From Azotobacter paspali (lineage in GTDB: Bacteria > Pseudomonadota > Gammaproteobacteria > Pseudomonadales > Pseudomonadaceae), in NCBI RefSeq assembly GCF_042434745.1, contig NZ_JBHLSS010000127.1: 64,000 nt of DNA; one strand, written 5' to 3'. This document shows positions 9,654-18,106 of this stretch, in pieces (the first letter of the stretch is position 1; each line of letters begins with the position of its first letter). The notes beneath the pieces are model-generated. The model was given only the letters and a program-made list of their open reading frames with translations. It was not told where the DNA came from and did not search any database. Position numbers and translations under genes: made by a program.

Positions 9654-10919
9654 CTAGCCCGGAATGCGACGGATCTTGGCACCGAGCAGTTGCAGCTTTT
9701 CCTCGATGCATTCGTAGCCGCGGTCGATATGGTAGATGCGATCGATCAGGGTATCCCCTTCCGCTACCAGCCCGGCGATCACCAGACTGGCGGAGGCGCG
9801 CAGATCGGTAGCCATGACAGGAGCCCCCTTCAGGCAGGGCACGCCTGTGACGATGGCAGTGTTGCCCTCCACCAGAATGCGCGCTCCCATGCGATTCATC
9901 TCGTAGACATGCATGAAGCGGTTCTCGAATACCGTTTCAATGACGGTGCCAATACCTTCGGCCACCGCGTTCATGGAAATGAACTGAGCCTGCATGTCGG
10001 TCGGGAAGGCAGGATAAGGCGCAGTACGTACGTTCACGGCCTTGGGCCTGTTTCCCTTCATGTCCAGGGAAATCCAGTTGTTGCCGGTATCGATCTGTGC
10101 CCCCGCCTCCTCCAGTTTGAGCAGTACAGCCTCGAGAATGGTGGGATCGGTATCCTTGAGCTTGACCCGGCCACGGGTGGCAGCAGCGGCCACGAGGTAG
10201 GTCCCGGTTTCGATACGGTCGGGCATCACGCTGTAACGGCCGCCGCCCAGGCGTTTGACACCTTCGATAACGATAGTGTCGGTGCCGGCGCCCTTAATTT
10301 GGGCGCCCATGCCGATCAGAAAGTTGGCCAAGTCGACCACTTCAGGCTCGCGAGCGGCATTCTCCAGCACGGTACGCCCGCTGGCCAGCGCCGCAGCCAT
10401 CATGATGTTCTCGGTACCGGTCACGCTGACGATATCGAAAAAGAAATGACCGCCACGCAGACCGCCTGCCGGAGCCCTGGCCTTGATGTAGCCGCCATCC
10501 ATTTCGATCTGTGCGCTCAGTGCCTCGAGACCACGGATATGCAAATCGACCGGCCGCGAACCAATGGCGCAGCCTCCTGGCAGAGCCACCTCGGCTTCGC
10601 CGAAGCGCGCCAGCATGGGGCCGAGCACCAGGATCGAGGCACGCATGGTCTTGACCAGTTCGTAAGGCGCTACCAGCGTCTTGATGCTGCTGGCGTCCAT
10701 TTCGACGCTGAGCTTTTCGTCGATCACGGGCTGCCCCCCCATGCGCCCAAAAAGCTCGATCATCGTGGTGATGTCGTGCAGGTGCGGCAGGTTGCAGACG
10801 GTAACAGGAGTGTCGGCCAGCAGGGTCGCCGCCAAAATGGGCAAGGCCGCGTTCTTCGCTCCGGAGATACGGATCTCGCCATCGAGGCGATGACCGCCGG
10901 TAATGATCAGTTTGTCCAT
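9654..10919 (-). CDS. murA: UDP-N-acetylglucosamine 1-carboxyvinyltransferase
   Basis: 421 residues. MurA transfers enolpyruvate from PEP to UDP-GlcNAc, the first committed step of peptidoglycan synthesis, in the cytosol. The catalytic, fosfomycin-targeted cysteine is in LPGGCAIGSRPVDLH (Cys117), and GAKNAALPI near residue 20 is the substrate-binding loop. It starts 20 bases after ibaG. The order ibaG-murA after the mla genes is a conserved proteobacterial arrangement. Confidence 0.97.
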   Translation of the reverse strand: MDKLIITGGHRLDGEIRISGAKNAALPILAATLLADTPVTVCNLPHLHDITTMIELFGRMGGQPVIDEKLSVEMDASSIKTLVAPYELVKTMRASILVLGPMLARFGEAEVALPGGCAIGSRPVDLHIRGLEALSAQIEMDGGYIKARAPAGGLRGGHFFFDIVSVTGTENIMMAAALASGRTVLENAAREPEVVDLANFLIGMGAQIKGAGTDTIVIEGVKRLGGGRYSVMPDRIETGTYLVAAAATRGRVKLKDTDPTILEAVLLKLEEAGAQIDTGNNWISLDMKGNRPKAVNVRTAPYPAFPTDMQAQFISMNAVAEGIGTVIETVFENRFMHVYEMNRMGARILVEGNTAIVTGVPCLKGAPVMATDLRASASLVIAGLVAEGDTLIDRIYHIDRGYECIEEKLQLLGAKIRRIPG

Positions 10920-10939
10920 AGTTTCTCGCGCAGACAGGC

Positions 10940-11200
10940 TCAGGAACGCTCGGCCCAGGCGGCGCGACTGAAAAATTTCATGGTGATGGCATGGATCCGG
11001 CCATCGACGATCCAGTCGTTCAGCTGTGCATAGACCAATTGCTGACGCTTCACCGGGCTCATGGCTGCCAATTCGTCGCTGATCAGGATGAGCTGGAAGT
11101 CGCAGCCCTGCCCCTGCACCTCAACCTGGGCGCCAGCCAGCCTGCTCTCCAGAAAGGTCTGGACCTCGATAGGCTGCATGCATACTTCGGAAGCTGTCAT
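10940..11200 (-). CDS. ibaG: BolA/IbaG-family protein
   Basis: 86-residue BolA-like protein. The family partners monothiol glutaredoxins in iron-sulfur or redox handling. The C-terminal KRQQLVYAQLNDWIVDGRIHAITMKFF-type motif is clear. The ATG at 11200 has GGAG seven bases upstream. The Met at 11179 (MQPIEVQ) matches the usual family start but has a poorer ribosome site, so the first seven residues are uncertain. Confidence 0.9.
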   Translation of the reverse strand: MTASEVCMQPIEVQTFLESRLAGAQVEVQGQGCDFQLILISDELAAMSPVKRQQLVYAQLNDWIVDGRIHAITMKFFSRAAWAERS

Positions 11201-11352
11201 GAATTACTCCTGCAGTGGGGTATGGGCGCACAAATAGACAGGCCCTTGGAATGACCGGCTTCCTGGATGCACCGGAAAGCCGCTCATCTTACAAAAAAGC
11301 CTACCGGCTGCGAACCCTGCCGACATCGAACCGACAAAAGACCTGCACGGAT

Positions 11353-11661
11353 TCACGCTTCCAGCGGCAAGAACTCGAGCAACCCACAAACCTGGGCGAT
11401 CTCACACATATCCTCGGGCAGCGCCCGCACCTGCAGGCGCTTGCCGGCAGCCTTGGCATCGCGCAGATACGCCAGCAGTAGGGATACCCCGACACTGCTG
11501 GATTTTTCTACACCTGAGCAATCGAGCACCAAACCGTCAGCTCCGGCGGTACCGATCAGGACCCGCCCCTGTTGACGCAGGGCTGGCCCGGTACCGTAGT
11601 CAAGCACTCCGGAAAGGGCGAGCACGCCAGGCTCGGCCTGAAGAATCGAAGCCTCGCTCAT
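11353..11661 (-). CDS. mlaB: MlaB-type STAS-domain protein
   Basis: 102 residues forming a single STAS domain, with the conserved DCSGVEKSSSVGVSLLLAYL segment. MlaB is the small cytoplasmic subunit that binds the MlaF ATPase in the retrograde phospholipid transporter MlaFEDB. It overlaps the end of mlaC by four bases, so translation is coupled. Confidence 0.9.
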   Translation of the reverse strand: MSEASILQAEPGVLALSGVLDYGTGPALRQQGRVLIGTAGADGLVLDCSGVEKSSSVGVSLLLAYLRDAKAAGKRLQVRALPEDMCEIAQVCGLLEFLPLEA

Positions 11662-12305
11662 TGGCCCTGAGCCTTCCTACCTTCTTCGCTATCCCTGGCC
11701 TTGGCTACCACATCGGCCCAACCATCGATGGTCTTGTCAAGATTCTGGCCGTTGCGCTGCATGCTGTCGGCGAACTGGTCGCGGAACAGTTTGCCGATAT
11801 TGATGCCATTGATGACAACATTGCGCAGCATCCACTGATCCTGCTTCTTCACCATGGTGTAGGAGACCGGATAGACGGTACCCTGAGTATCGCGGACCTC
11901 CATGCCGACACTGGCGCGGTCACCCTCAACCGGAGCAGACGAAGGCAATACGCGAATGTCCTGATTGGTGTACTCCAGAAGGGCGTTACCGTAGAACTGC
12001 ATCAGACTACGCTTGAAGTTCTCCTGAAAACGAGTCATCTGCTCGGGGCTCGCCTGGCGCGAATACTTGACGGTCATAATGCTACGCGAAATTCCGTCGG
12101 CATCTACGACCGGCCCCAAAATCCGATTCAATGCATCATAGAAAGCCTGTGGATTGCTTTTATAAAAAGCCTTGTTCTTCTTCAGATCATCGAGAAGAGT
12201 TTCGGTAGTCTGCTGCACTACCTGATGGGGAGTGGTCGACGCAACTGCAAATAGCGGCAGAAGAGCCAGCAGAATCAGAAAACCACGACGCAAAACGGTA
12301 AGCAT
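11658..12305 (-). CDS. mlaC: MlaC periplasmic phospholipid carrier
   Basis: 215 residues with an N-terminal signal peptide (RRGFLILLALLPLFAVAS) and a Tol-tolerance Ttg2-type domain. MlaC shuttles phospholipid across the periplasm between the outer-membrane MlaA complex and the inner-membrane MlaFEDB complex. Lies between mlaD and mlaB in the operon. MlaA is not in the window. Confidence 0.95.
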   Translation of the reverse strand: MLTVLRRGFLILLALLPLFAVASTTPHQVVQQTTETLLDDLKKNKAFYKSNPQAFYDALNRILGPVVDADGISRSIMTVKYSRQASPEQMTRFQENFKRSLMQFYGNALLEYTNQDIRVLPSSAPVEGDRASVGMEVRDTQGTVYPVSYTMVKKQDQWMLRNVVINGINIGKLFRDQFADSMQRNGQNLDKTIDGWADVVAKARDSEEGRKAQGQ

Positions 12306-12323
12306 GGGAGAATATCCTCGTAA

Positions 12324-12794
12324 CTATTCTTCTTTGGCCTTGTTGACGGAGTTCATCAGGAACTTGCCGATCAGATCCTCGAGCACCAGTGCCGACTGGG
12401 TATCCCGGATCGAGTCGCCCTCCTTCAGCACTTCCTCTTCGCCTCCAACACTGATGCCAACGTACTTCTCGCCCAGCAGGCCAGCGGTCAGAATAGACGC
12501 TGTGGAGTCGGTCGGCAGATTGTCGACACGTTTTTCCAGCTCCATGGTCACGCGACCGGTGTAACTGTTGCGATCCAGATCGATGGCCGTGACCTTGCCG
12601 ACGGCAACGCCGGCCATAGTCACCTTGGCCCTATTCGTCAAGCCGGCGATGTTATCGAAATACGCATAAAGCCTGTAGGTATCGCCATTGGTACTGACCG
12701 TCAGGCCACTGACACGCAGTGCCAGCATCAGGAGGGCCAGCATACCTGCCAGGATGAACAGGCCAACACCGGTTTCCAGGGTGCGGGTTTGCAT
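12324..12794 (-). CDS. mlaD: MlaD, MCE-domain subunit
   Basis: 156 residues with one N-terminal membrane helix (about 9-27) and an MCE domain (AYFDNIAGLTNRAKVTMAGV). MlaD forms the hexameric periplasmic ring of the Mla transporter. The start overlaps the mlaE stop by one base. Confidence 0.96.
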   Translation of the reverse strand: MQTRTLETGVGLFILAGMLALLMLALRVSGLTVSTNGDTYRLYAYFDNIAGLTNRAKVTMAGVAVGKVTAIDLDRNSYTGRVTMELEKRVDNLPTDSTASILTAGLLGEKYVGISVGGEEEVLKEGDSIRDTQSALVLEDLIGKFLMNSVNKAKEE

Positions 12795-13591
12795 CAGTTA
12801 TCTCCAAACATCAAGGCTGTCAGAATGAAGTCCAGTCCCAGCACGGCCAGCGAGGCATAGACTACTGTTCTTGTAGTAGCGCGACCGATTCCCTCCGAAG
12901 TCGGTTCGCAGTCGTAACCTTGGAATACAGCAATCCAGGTCACCACAAAGGCAAAGGCAATGCTCTTGATCGCGCCGTTGACCACGTCGTCGTACAGACC
13001 CACGCTGCTTTGCATACTGGCCCAGAACGAGCCTTCGTAAACGCCTAGCCAGTCCACCGCGACCATGGCCGCCCCCCAGATGCCGACCACATTGAAGATC
13101 GCGGCCAGCAACGGCATAGAAAGGAAGCCGGCCCACAGGCGCGGTGCGATGATGTACTTGAGCGGATCGACACCGATCATTTCCAGACTGGAAAGCTGCT
13201 CGGTGGACTTCATGTTGCCGATTTCCGCGGTAAGCGCCGAACCGGCACGTCCGGCGAACAGCAAGCCGGTGACGACCGGCCCCAGCTCGCGCAGCAGGGT
13301 CAGGGCGACCAGTTGCCCGACCGCCTGCTCCGAGCCATAGCTGACCAGGATGTTATAGCCCTGTAACGCCAGCACCATGCCGATGAAGAGACCAGATACG
13401 ACAATGATCGGCAACGATAGTACACCAACCGAATGAATTTGCTTGACCAGCAACTGGAAGCCGCCCCCGGCCCCGCTCCGGCCGAACGTGGCATGCAGCA
13501 GGAACAGCGCGGAACGCCCCAGCGCTTCGATCACATCGATCGCAGCGCGACCGAGCAGGCCTACCTGCTCGAAGAGGGATCTCTTGTGCAT
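12794..13591 (-). CDS. mlaE: MlaE permease
   Basis: 265 residues, polytopic MlaE/YrbE-family permease. Typical features are LPIIVVSGLFIGMVLALQGY, the RELGPVVTGLLFAGRAGSAL segment and EIGNMKSTEQLSSLEMIGVDP. It overlaps mlaF and mlaD by one base each, indicating tight translational coupling. Confidence 0.97.
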   Translation of the reverse strand: MHKRSLFEQVGLLGRAAIDVIEALGRSALFLLHATFGRSGAGGGFQLLVKQIHSVGVLSLPIIVVSGLFIGMVLALQGYNILVSYGSEQAVGQLVALTLLRELGPVVTGLLFAGRAGSALTAEIGNMKSTEQLSSLEMIGVDPLKYIIAPRLWAGFLSMPLLAAIFNVVGIWGAAMVAVDWLGVYEGSFWASMQSSVGLYDDVVNGAIKSIAFAFVVTWIAVFQGYDCEPTSEGIGRATTRTVVYASLAVLGLDFILTALMFGDN

Positions 13592-14400
13592 CAGCGCCTC
13601 CCCAGAAGGTCGTTGCGATAATCCGGGGCCGGAAAATGGAAGGGTACCGGCCCGTCCGGCAGCCCCTTCATGAACTGGGTAACACGCGGATTCTTGGAGT
13701 TCATCAAGTCCTCGGGAGTCCCCTCCCCCAGAACTTGCCCATCGCCTACCACGTAGAGGTAATCGGCGATGCTGGCCGTTTCGGCCAGATCGTGGGAAAC
13801 CACGATACTGGTAATGCCAAGAGCATCATTGAGCAGGCGAATCAGGCGGACCAGCACACCCATGGCGATCGGATCCTGGCCGACGAAGGGTTCGTCGTAC
13901 ATGAGGATCTGGGGATCGAGGGCAATCGCCCTGGCCAGCGCCACCCGGCGCTTCATCCCCCCGGAAAGCTCATCGGGCATCAGATCTATGGCGCCACGCA
14001 ATCCGACCGCCTGCAGTTTCATCAGGACGATGTCACGGACCATTTCATCCGGCAGCTTAGTATGGACCCGCAGCGGAAAGGCAACGTTCTCGAACACATC
14101 CAGATCGGTGAAAAGAGCCCCGCTCTGGAACAGCACGCCCATTTCCTTGCGCATCTCGAACAATTCGCTGCGAGAAAGCTGCGGGAGATTATGCCCATTG
14201 ACCCAGATTTCACCGCTTTCCGGCCTCAACTGGGCAGCTATCAGACGCAACAGAGTAGTCTTGCCACAGCCCGAAGGGCCCATGATTCCGGTGACTTTGC
14301 CACGCGGTATGCGGATATCTACATTGTTGAAGATGCTGCGCGAGCCTCGCTTGAAGGAAACGCCCTTCAGCGTGACCGCGTAGTCGTTTGAGTCGCTCAT
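13591..14400 (-). CDS. mlaF: MlaF ATP-binding subunit
   Basis: 269 residues, ABC ATPase powering the Mla lipid transporter. Walker A GPSGCGKTT (41-49), signature LSGGMKRRVALARA and Walker B ILMYDEP are all intact. First gene of the minus-strand cluster that runs through hisC; divergent from kdsD across a 224-base gap. Confidence 0.97.
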   Translation of the reverse strand: MSDSNDYAVTLKGVSFKRGSRSIFNNVDIRIPRGKVTGIMGPSGCGKTTLLRLIAAQLRPESGEIWVNGHNLPQLSRSELFEMRKEMGVLFQSGALFTDLDVFENVAFPLRVHTKLPDEMVRDIVLMKLQAVGLRGAIDLMPDELSGGMKRRVALARAIALDPQILMYDEPFVGQDPIAMGVLVRLIRLLNDALGITSIVVSHDLAETASIADYLYVVGDGQVLGEGTPEDLMNSKNPRVTQFMKGLPDGPVPFHFPAPDYRNDLLGRR

Positions 14401-14588
14401 CTAGACTCCTATGTGAATACCTCTCGGCTAGACGCCGCCCCAAGGCAAAAGAGGGACACCGTACCGTTTGGTCGGACTGTCGGGCACTATAACACTGCAA
14501 GCACCGGCGTCCCAAGCATACAGGCGTCGTAGGCCGCGCTGGCCGTAATGGCGGCAGTGGAAACGTGAGCAAATATGACCTTTACCGC

Positions 14589-14594
14589 TATAAT
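14589..14594 (+). promoter_or_regulatory. candidate -10 box for the kds-lpt operon
   Basis: Consensus TATAAT in the mlaF/kdsD divergent region, 30 bases before the kdsD start. The best -35 candidate (TGAGCA, 17 bases upstream) matches the consensus only at three of six positions. Confidence 0.5.
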
Positions 14595-14624
14595 CGACGC
14601 CTTTTTCAAGCGACGAGCTGCCCC

Positions 14625-15599
14625 ATGCCACACTCGAGCAACCCGATCCAGTCAGCCCAACGCACCATACGCCTGGAAATCGAGGCCATCGAGGCGCTTC
14701 TTGCACGCATCGACGATACGTTCACCTCGGCCTGCAAACTGATTCTCGAGTGCAAGGGGCGGATAGTGGTCGTCGGCATGGGTAAATCCGGGCACATCGG
14801 GCGCAAAATTGCCGCTACCCTGGCGAGTACCGGAACACCGGCATTTTTCGTCCATCCCGGCGAAGCCAGCCACGGAGACATGGGCATGATCACACGCGAC
14901 GATCTGGTCCTGGCCCTTTCCAACTCCGGCGCCACCGTGGAGATCCTTACCCTGCTGCCACTGATTCAACGCCTTGGCATCACCCTGATCAGCATGACCG
15001 GCAATCCAGACTCTCCCCTGGCAGGAGCGGCTACCGTCAATCTCGACGCCGGCGTCAGCCAAGAAGCCTGCCCGCTCAACCTGGCTCCCACCTCATCCAC
15101 CACGACCGCTTTGGTGCTCGGCGACGCACTGGCCATCGCCCTGCTCGAGGCGCGAGGCTTCACCGCCGAGGACTTCGCCTTCTCCCATCCCGGCGGCGCT
15201 CTCGGCCGTCGCCTGCTGCTGAAGGTGGAAAACATCATGCACGCCGGCGACAGCCTGCCCTGCGTGCAGCGCGGCACCACGCTACGCGAAGCGCTGCTGG
15301 AAATGACCCACAAGGGGCTTGGCATGACCGTGGTGCTCGAGACCGATGGACGCCTGGCCGGCATCTTCACGGACGGCGACCTGCGTCGCGCCCTGGATCG
15401 CAATATCGATGTGCGCCAGGCCACTATCGACGAAGTGATGACCCCGCACGGCAAGACCGCACGTGCAGGAATGCTCGCCGCCCAGGCCCTGAAAATCATG
15501 GAAGACCATAAGATCAACGCCTTGGTGGTGGTAGACGAGGAGGATCGTCCGGTCGGTGCCTTGAATATGCACGATCTGCTGCAGGCGGGGGTTCTGTAA
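14625..15599 (+). CDS. kdsD: arabinose-5-phosphate isomerase (KdsD)
   Basis: KdsD interconverts ribulose 5-phosphate and arabinose 5-phosphate, the first step of Kdo synthesis. An N-terminal SIS domain (GKGRIVVVGMGKSGHIG-like, then HPGEASHGDMGM and ALSNSGAT) is followed by two CBS repeats. I start at the ATG at 14625 (MPHSSNPIQSAQRT), giving 324 residues, because the family begins here. An in-frame upstream ATG at 14565 would place the -10 box inside the gene. Adjacent to kdsC with one base between. Confidence 0.95.
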   Translation: MPHSSNPIQSAQRTIRLEIEAIEALLARIDDTFTSACKLILECKGRIVVVGMGKSGHIGRKIAATLASTGTPAFFVHPGEASHGDMGMITRDDLVLALSNSGATVEILTLLPLIQRLGITLISMTGNPDSPLAGAATVNLDAGVSQEACPLNLAPTSSTTTALVLGDALAIALLEARGFTAEDFAFSHPGGALGRRLLLKVENIMHAGDSLPCVQRGTTLREALLEMTHKGLGMTVVLETDGRLAGIFTDGDLRRALDRNIDVRQATIDEVMTPHGKTARAGMLAAQALKIMEDHKINALVVVDEEDRPVGALNMHDLLQAGVL

Positions 15600-15600
15600 G

Positions 15601-16125
15601 ATGAACGACGAATTGCTGCAGCGGGCTCTGGGCATTCGCCTGGCCGTTTTCGATGTCGACGGAGTGCTCACCGACGGGCGTCTGTACTTTCTGGCCGACG
15701 GCAGCGAATTTAAGACTTTCAACACGCTGGACGGTCATGGCATCAAGATGCTGATCAATTCCGGAGTGCGCACCGCTATCATCAGCGGCCGCAGTACCCC
15801 GGTTGTCGAGCGCCGCGCCCGGAACCTGGGCATCCAGCACCTGTACCAGGGGCGCGAAGACAAGTTGGCTGTACTGGATGAGCTGCTTGCCGAACTGAAG
15901 CTGGACCACGGGCAGGTCGCCTACCTCGGTGACGATCTCCCTGACCTGCCGGTCATCCGTCGCGTCGGCCTGGGCATGGCCGTGGCCAGCGCCGATCCCT
16001 TCGTCCGCCAGCATGCCCACGGCGTCACCCGAGCGCGCGGCGGCGAAGGTGCGGCCCGTGAATTTTGCGAGCTGATCCTGCAAGCACAGGGCAACCTAGA
16101 AACCCTCCAGAGCGCTTATCTGTAG
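15601..16125 (+). CDS. kdsC: Kdo-8-phosphate phosphatase (KdsC)
   Basis: 174-residue HAD-superfamily phosphatase that removes phosphate from Kdo 8-phosphate. Motif I is FDVDGVLTDG (nucleophile Asp with the DxD pair); motif IV is AYLGDDLPD. No separate cap domain, as expected for this tetrameric family. Between kdsD and lptC, in the classic Kdo/LPS-transport operon. Confidence 0.96.
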   Translation: MNDELLQRALGIRLAVFDVDGVLTDGRLYFLADGSEFKTFNTLDGHGIKMLINSGVRTAIISGRSTPVVERRARNLGIQHLYQGREDKLAVLDELLAELKLDHGQVAYLGDDLPDLPVIRRVGLGMAVASADPFVRQHAHGVTRARGGEGAAREFCELILQAQGNLETLQSAYL

Positions 16126-16133
16126 AGGTGATG

Positions 16134-16709
16134 ATGCTGCGCAAACTTCGCTCCCCCCTGATCCTGCTCCTGCTGGTTCTGGCTGCTCTGCTGGCAGCAG
16201 TGGGTTACTGGAACATTCGCCCTGCGAGCTTCATGGACAAGACGCCTGCCGCCTCTGACGACAGAGCCATCGACTTCTACGCGACCAACGCCTACACACT
16301 GCAATACCAAGCAGAAGGCAAGCTGCATTACGAGATGACAGCCGAGAAAGTGGAACACCTCAAGACCAGCGAAATCACCCTGCTCACCCGACCCGACCTG
16401 CTGCTTTTCCGCGGCACCCCCATCCCCTGGCACGTACGCAGCGAGCGAGGCGAGGTCAGCCCCGCAGGAGATCAGGTCGAACTGGTCGATGCGGTGCGGG
16501 TCGAGCGCACCGATACCCAGGGACGCCCGACCATCCTCACAACCAGTCACCTGAGCGTGTTTCCCGAGCGGGAATATGCCGAAACCCAGCAACCCGTTAA
16601 GATCGAAGCGGCCAACGGGGTGACCACGGCCGTCGGGATGAAAGCGTATTTGGATGACAGCAGGATGCACCTGCTGTCCAGTGTAAGAGGCCAGCATGAG
16701 GTTCGCTAA
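16134..16709 (+). CDS. lptC: LptC, LPS export bitopic protein
   Basis: 191 residues: one N-terminal membrane helix (about residues 8-25) and a periplasmic beta-jellyroll. LptC passes LPS from the LptBFG extractor to LptA. Two adjacent ATGs occur (16131 and 16134). The second is better spaced from GAGG at 16125-16128, so I use it. Its 3' end overlaps lptA by 14 bases. Confidence 0.92.
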   Translation: MLRKLRSPLILLLLVLAALLAAVGYWNIRPASFMDKTPAASDDRAIDFYATNAYTLQYQAEGKLHYEMTAEKVEHLKTSEITLLTRPDLLLFRGTPIPWHVRSERGEVSPAGDQVELVDAVRVERTDTQGRPTILTTSHLSVFPEREYAETQQPVKIEAANGVTTAVGMKAYLDDSRMHLLSSVRGQHEVR

Positions 16710-17250
16710 CCGTTTCTCCCACCGGGTCCTCCCTCTCCTGCTCAGCCTGCCCCTGCTGGGGGCGGCGAGCGCCTGGGCCCTCACCTCCGATCGCGACCAG
16801 CCGATTCGCGTCCAGGCCGACAGCGCCGAACTCGATGACAAGCAAGGCGTCGCGGTCTACCACGGCGACGTGATGATCACTCAGGGCACGCTGAAGATCA
16901 CCGGCAACAAGGTCACCATCACCCAGGACGACAATGGCGACATCAAGGTCTTCACCTCGGTCGGCAATCCGGCCTACTACGAGCAGAAGCCGGCGCCCGA
17001 CAAGAGCGTCGTCAAGGCCTACGGCCAGACCATCCAGTATTTCGCCGAAAACGAACGCATCGTGTTGATCGACAAGGCTCGCGTGATCCAGGACGGCAAT
17101 ACCTTCGAAGGAGAGAAGATCGTCTACGACACCCAGCGCCAGATCGTCAACGCAGGTCGCGCCACGGGGGCCAAAGTAACCAGCCCGAAGCCGCGGATCG
17201 ACATGGTCATTCAACCGAAAAAGAAACAGCAGCCAGGACAGACACAGTAA
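16696..17250 (+). CDS. lptA: LptA, periplasmic LPS bridge protein
   Basis: 184 residues with a signal peptide (cleavage probably after ASAWA) and an OstA/LptA-type domain (IRVQADSAELDDKQGVAVY). Forms the periplasmic bridge carrying LPS to the outer membrane. The Lys/Gln-rich tail is typical of pseudomonads. The gene ends on the first base of lptB. Confidence 0.96.
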   Translation: MRFANRFSHRVLPLLLSLPLLGAASAWALTSDRDQPIRVQADSAELDDKQGVAVYHGDVMITQGTLKITGNKVTITQDDNGDIKVFTSVGNPAYYEQKPAPDKSVVKAYGQTIQYFAENERIVLIDKARVIQDGNTFEGEKIVYDTQRQIVNAGRATGAKVTSPKPRIDMVIQPKKKQQPGQTQ

Positions 17251-17975
17251 TGGCCACCCTCAAAGCCCAGCATTTGGCCAAAAGCTACAAGGGCCGTCAG
17301 GTCGTCCGCGACGTCAGCCTCTCGATCGAGAGCGGCCAGATCGTCGGCCTGCTCGGTCCCAACGGCGCCGGCAAGACCACCTGTTTCTACATGATCGTCG
17401 GCCTGGTCCGTGCCGATCAGGGGCGTATCCTGGTCGACCAGGACGATGTAACCCATCTCCCCATGCACGGCCGCGCCCGGGTGGGTATCGGCTACCTGCC
17501 CCAGGAGGCTTCGATCTTCCGCAAGCTCACGGTGGCCGACAACATCATGGCGATTCTCGAAACGCGCAAGGATCTCGACAAAGAAGGCCGCCGCCAGGCA
17601 CTCGAAGCCCTGCTGCAGGAGTTCCACATCAGCCATATTCGCGACAGCCTCGGCATGAGCCTCTCCGGCGGCGAACGGCGTCGCGTCGAGATCGCCCGCG
17701 CCCTGGCCACTACACCGAAGTTCATCCTGCTCGACGAACCCTTTGCCGGTGTCGACCCGATCTCGGTGAACGACATCAAGCAGATCATCCACCACCTCAA
17801 GAACAAGGGCATCGGCGTCCTGATCACCGACCATAATGTCCGTGAAACGCTGGATATCTGCGAAACCGCCTACATCGTCAACGACGGACAATTGATAGCC
17901 GAAGGCGACGCCGAGGCCGTCCTTACCAACAAACTGGTGCAGGAGGTCTATCTCGGCCACGAATTCCGACTATGA
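17250..17975 (+). CDS. lptB: LptB, LPS export ATPase
   Basis: 241 residues. ABC ATPase that powers LPS extraction with LptFG. Walker A GPNGAGKTT (36-44), signature LSGGERRRVEIARAL and Walker B FILLDEPFAGVDP are intact. Overlaps lptA by one base and is followed by a 131-base gap before rpoN. Confidence 0.97.
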   Translation: MATLKAQHLAKSYKGRQVVRDVSLSIESGQIVGLLGPNGAGKTTCFYMIVGLVRADQGRILVDQDDVTHLPMHGRARVGIGYLPQEASIFRKLTVADNIMAILETRKDLDKEGRRQALEALLQEFHISHIRDSLGMSLSGGERRRVEIARALATTPKFILLDEPFAGVDPISVNDIKQIIHHLKNKGIGVLITDHNVRETLDICETAYIVNDGQLIAEGDAEAVLTNKLVQEVYLGHEFRL

Positions 17976-18013
17976 GACGCTCCACAGAGTGGGATAGACC
18001 AGTCAAATTCCGT

Positions 18014-18019
18014 TATAAT
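18014..18019 (+). promoter_or_regulatory. candidate -10 box upstream of rpoN
   Basis: TATAAT (within CCGTTATAATC) in the lptB-rpoN gap, 88 bases before the rpoN start. No strong -35 match is visible. It suggests rpoN has its own promoter besides read-through from lptB. Confidence 0.45.
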
Positions 18020-18106
18020 CAGGCATAGAATTTGCTTTAAGAGGGCGCATCGTCGCCTCGTAGTGATTGACGCGAATGCTTCGGCAAATATGGTGCTTCC
18101 TACAAT

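Noticed and set aside
14565..14624. Upstream in-frame start for kdsD
   Set aside because: It would put the TATAAT box inside the coding region and adds 20 residues not typical of the family.
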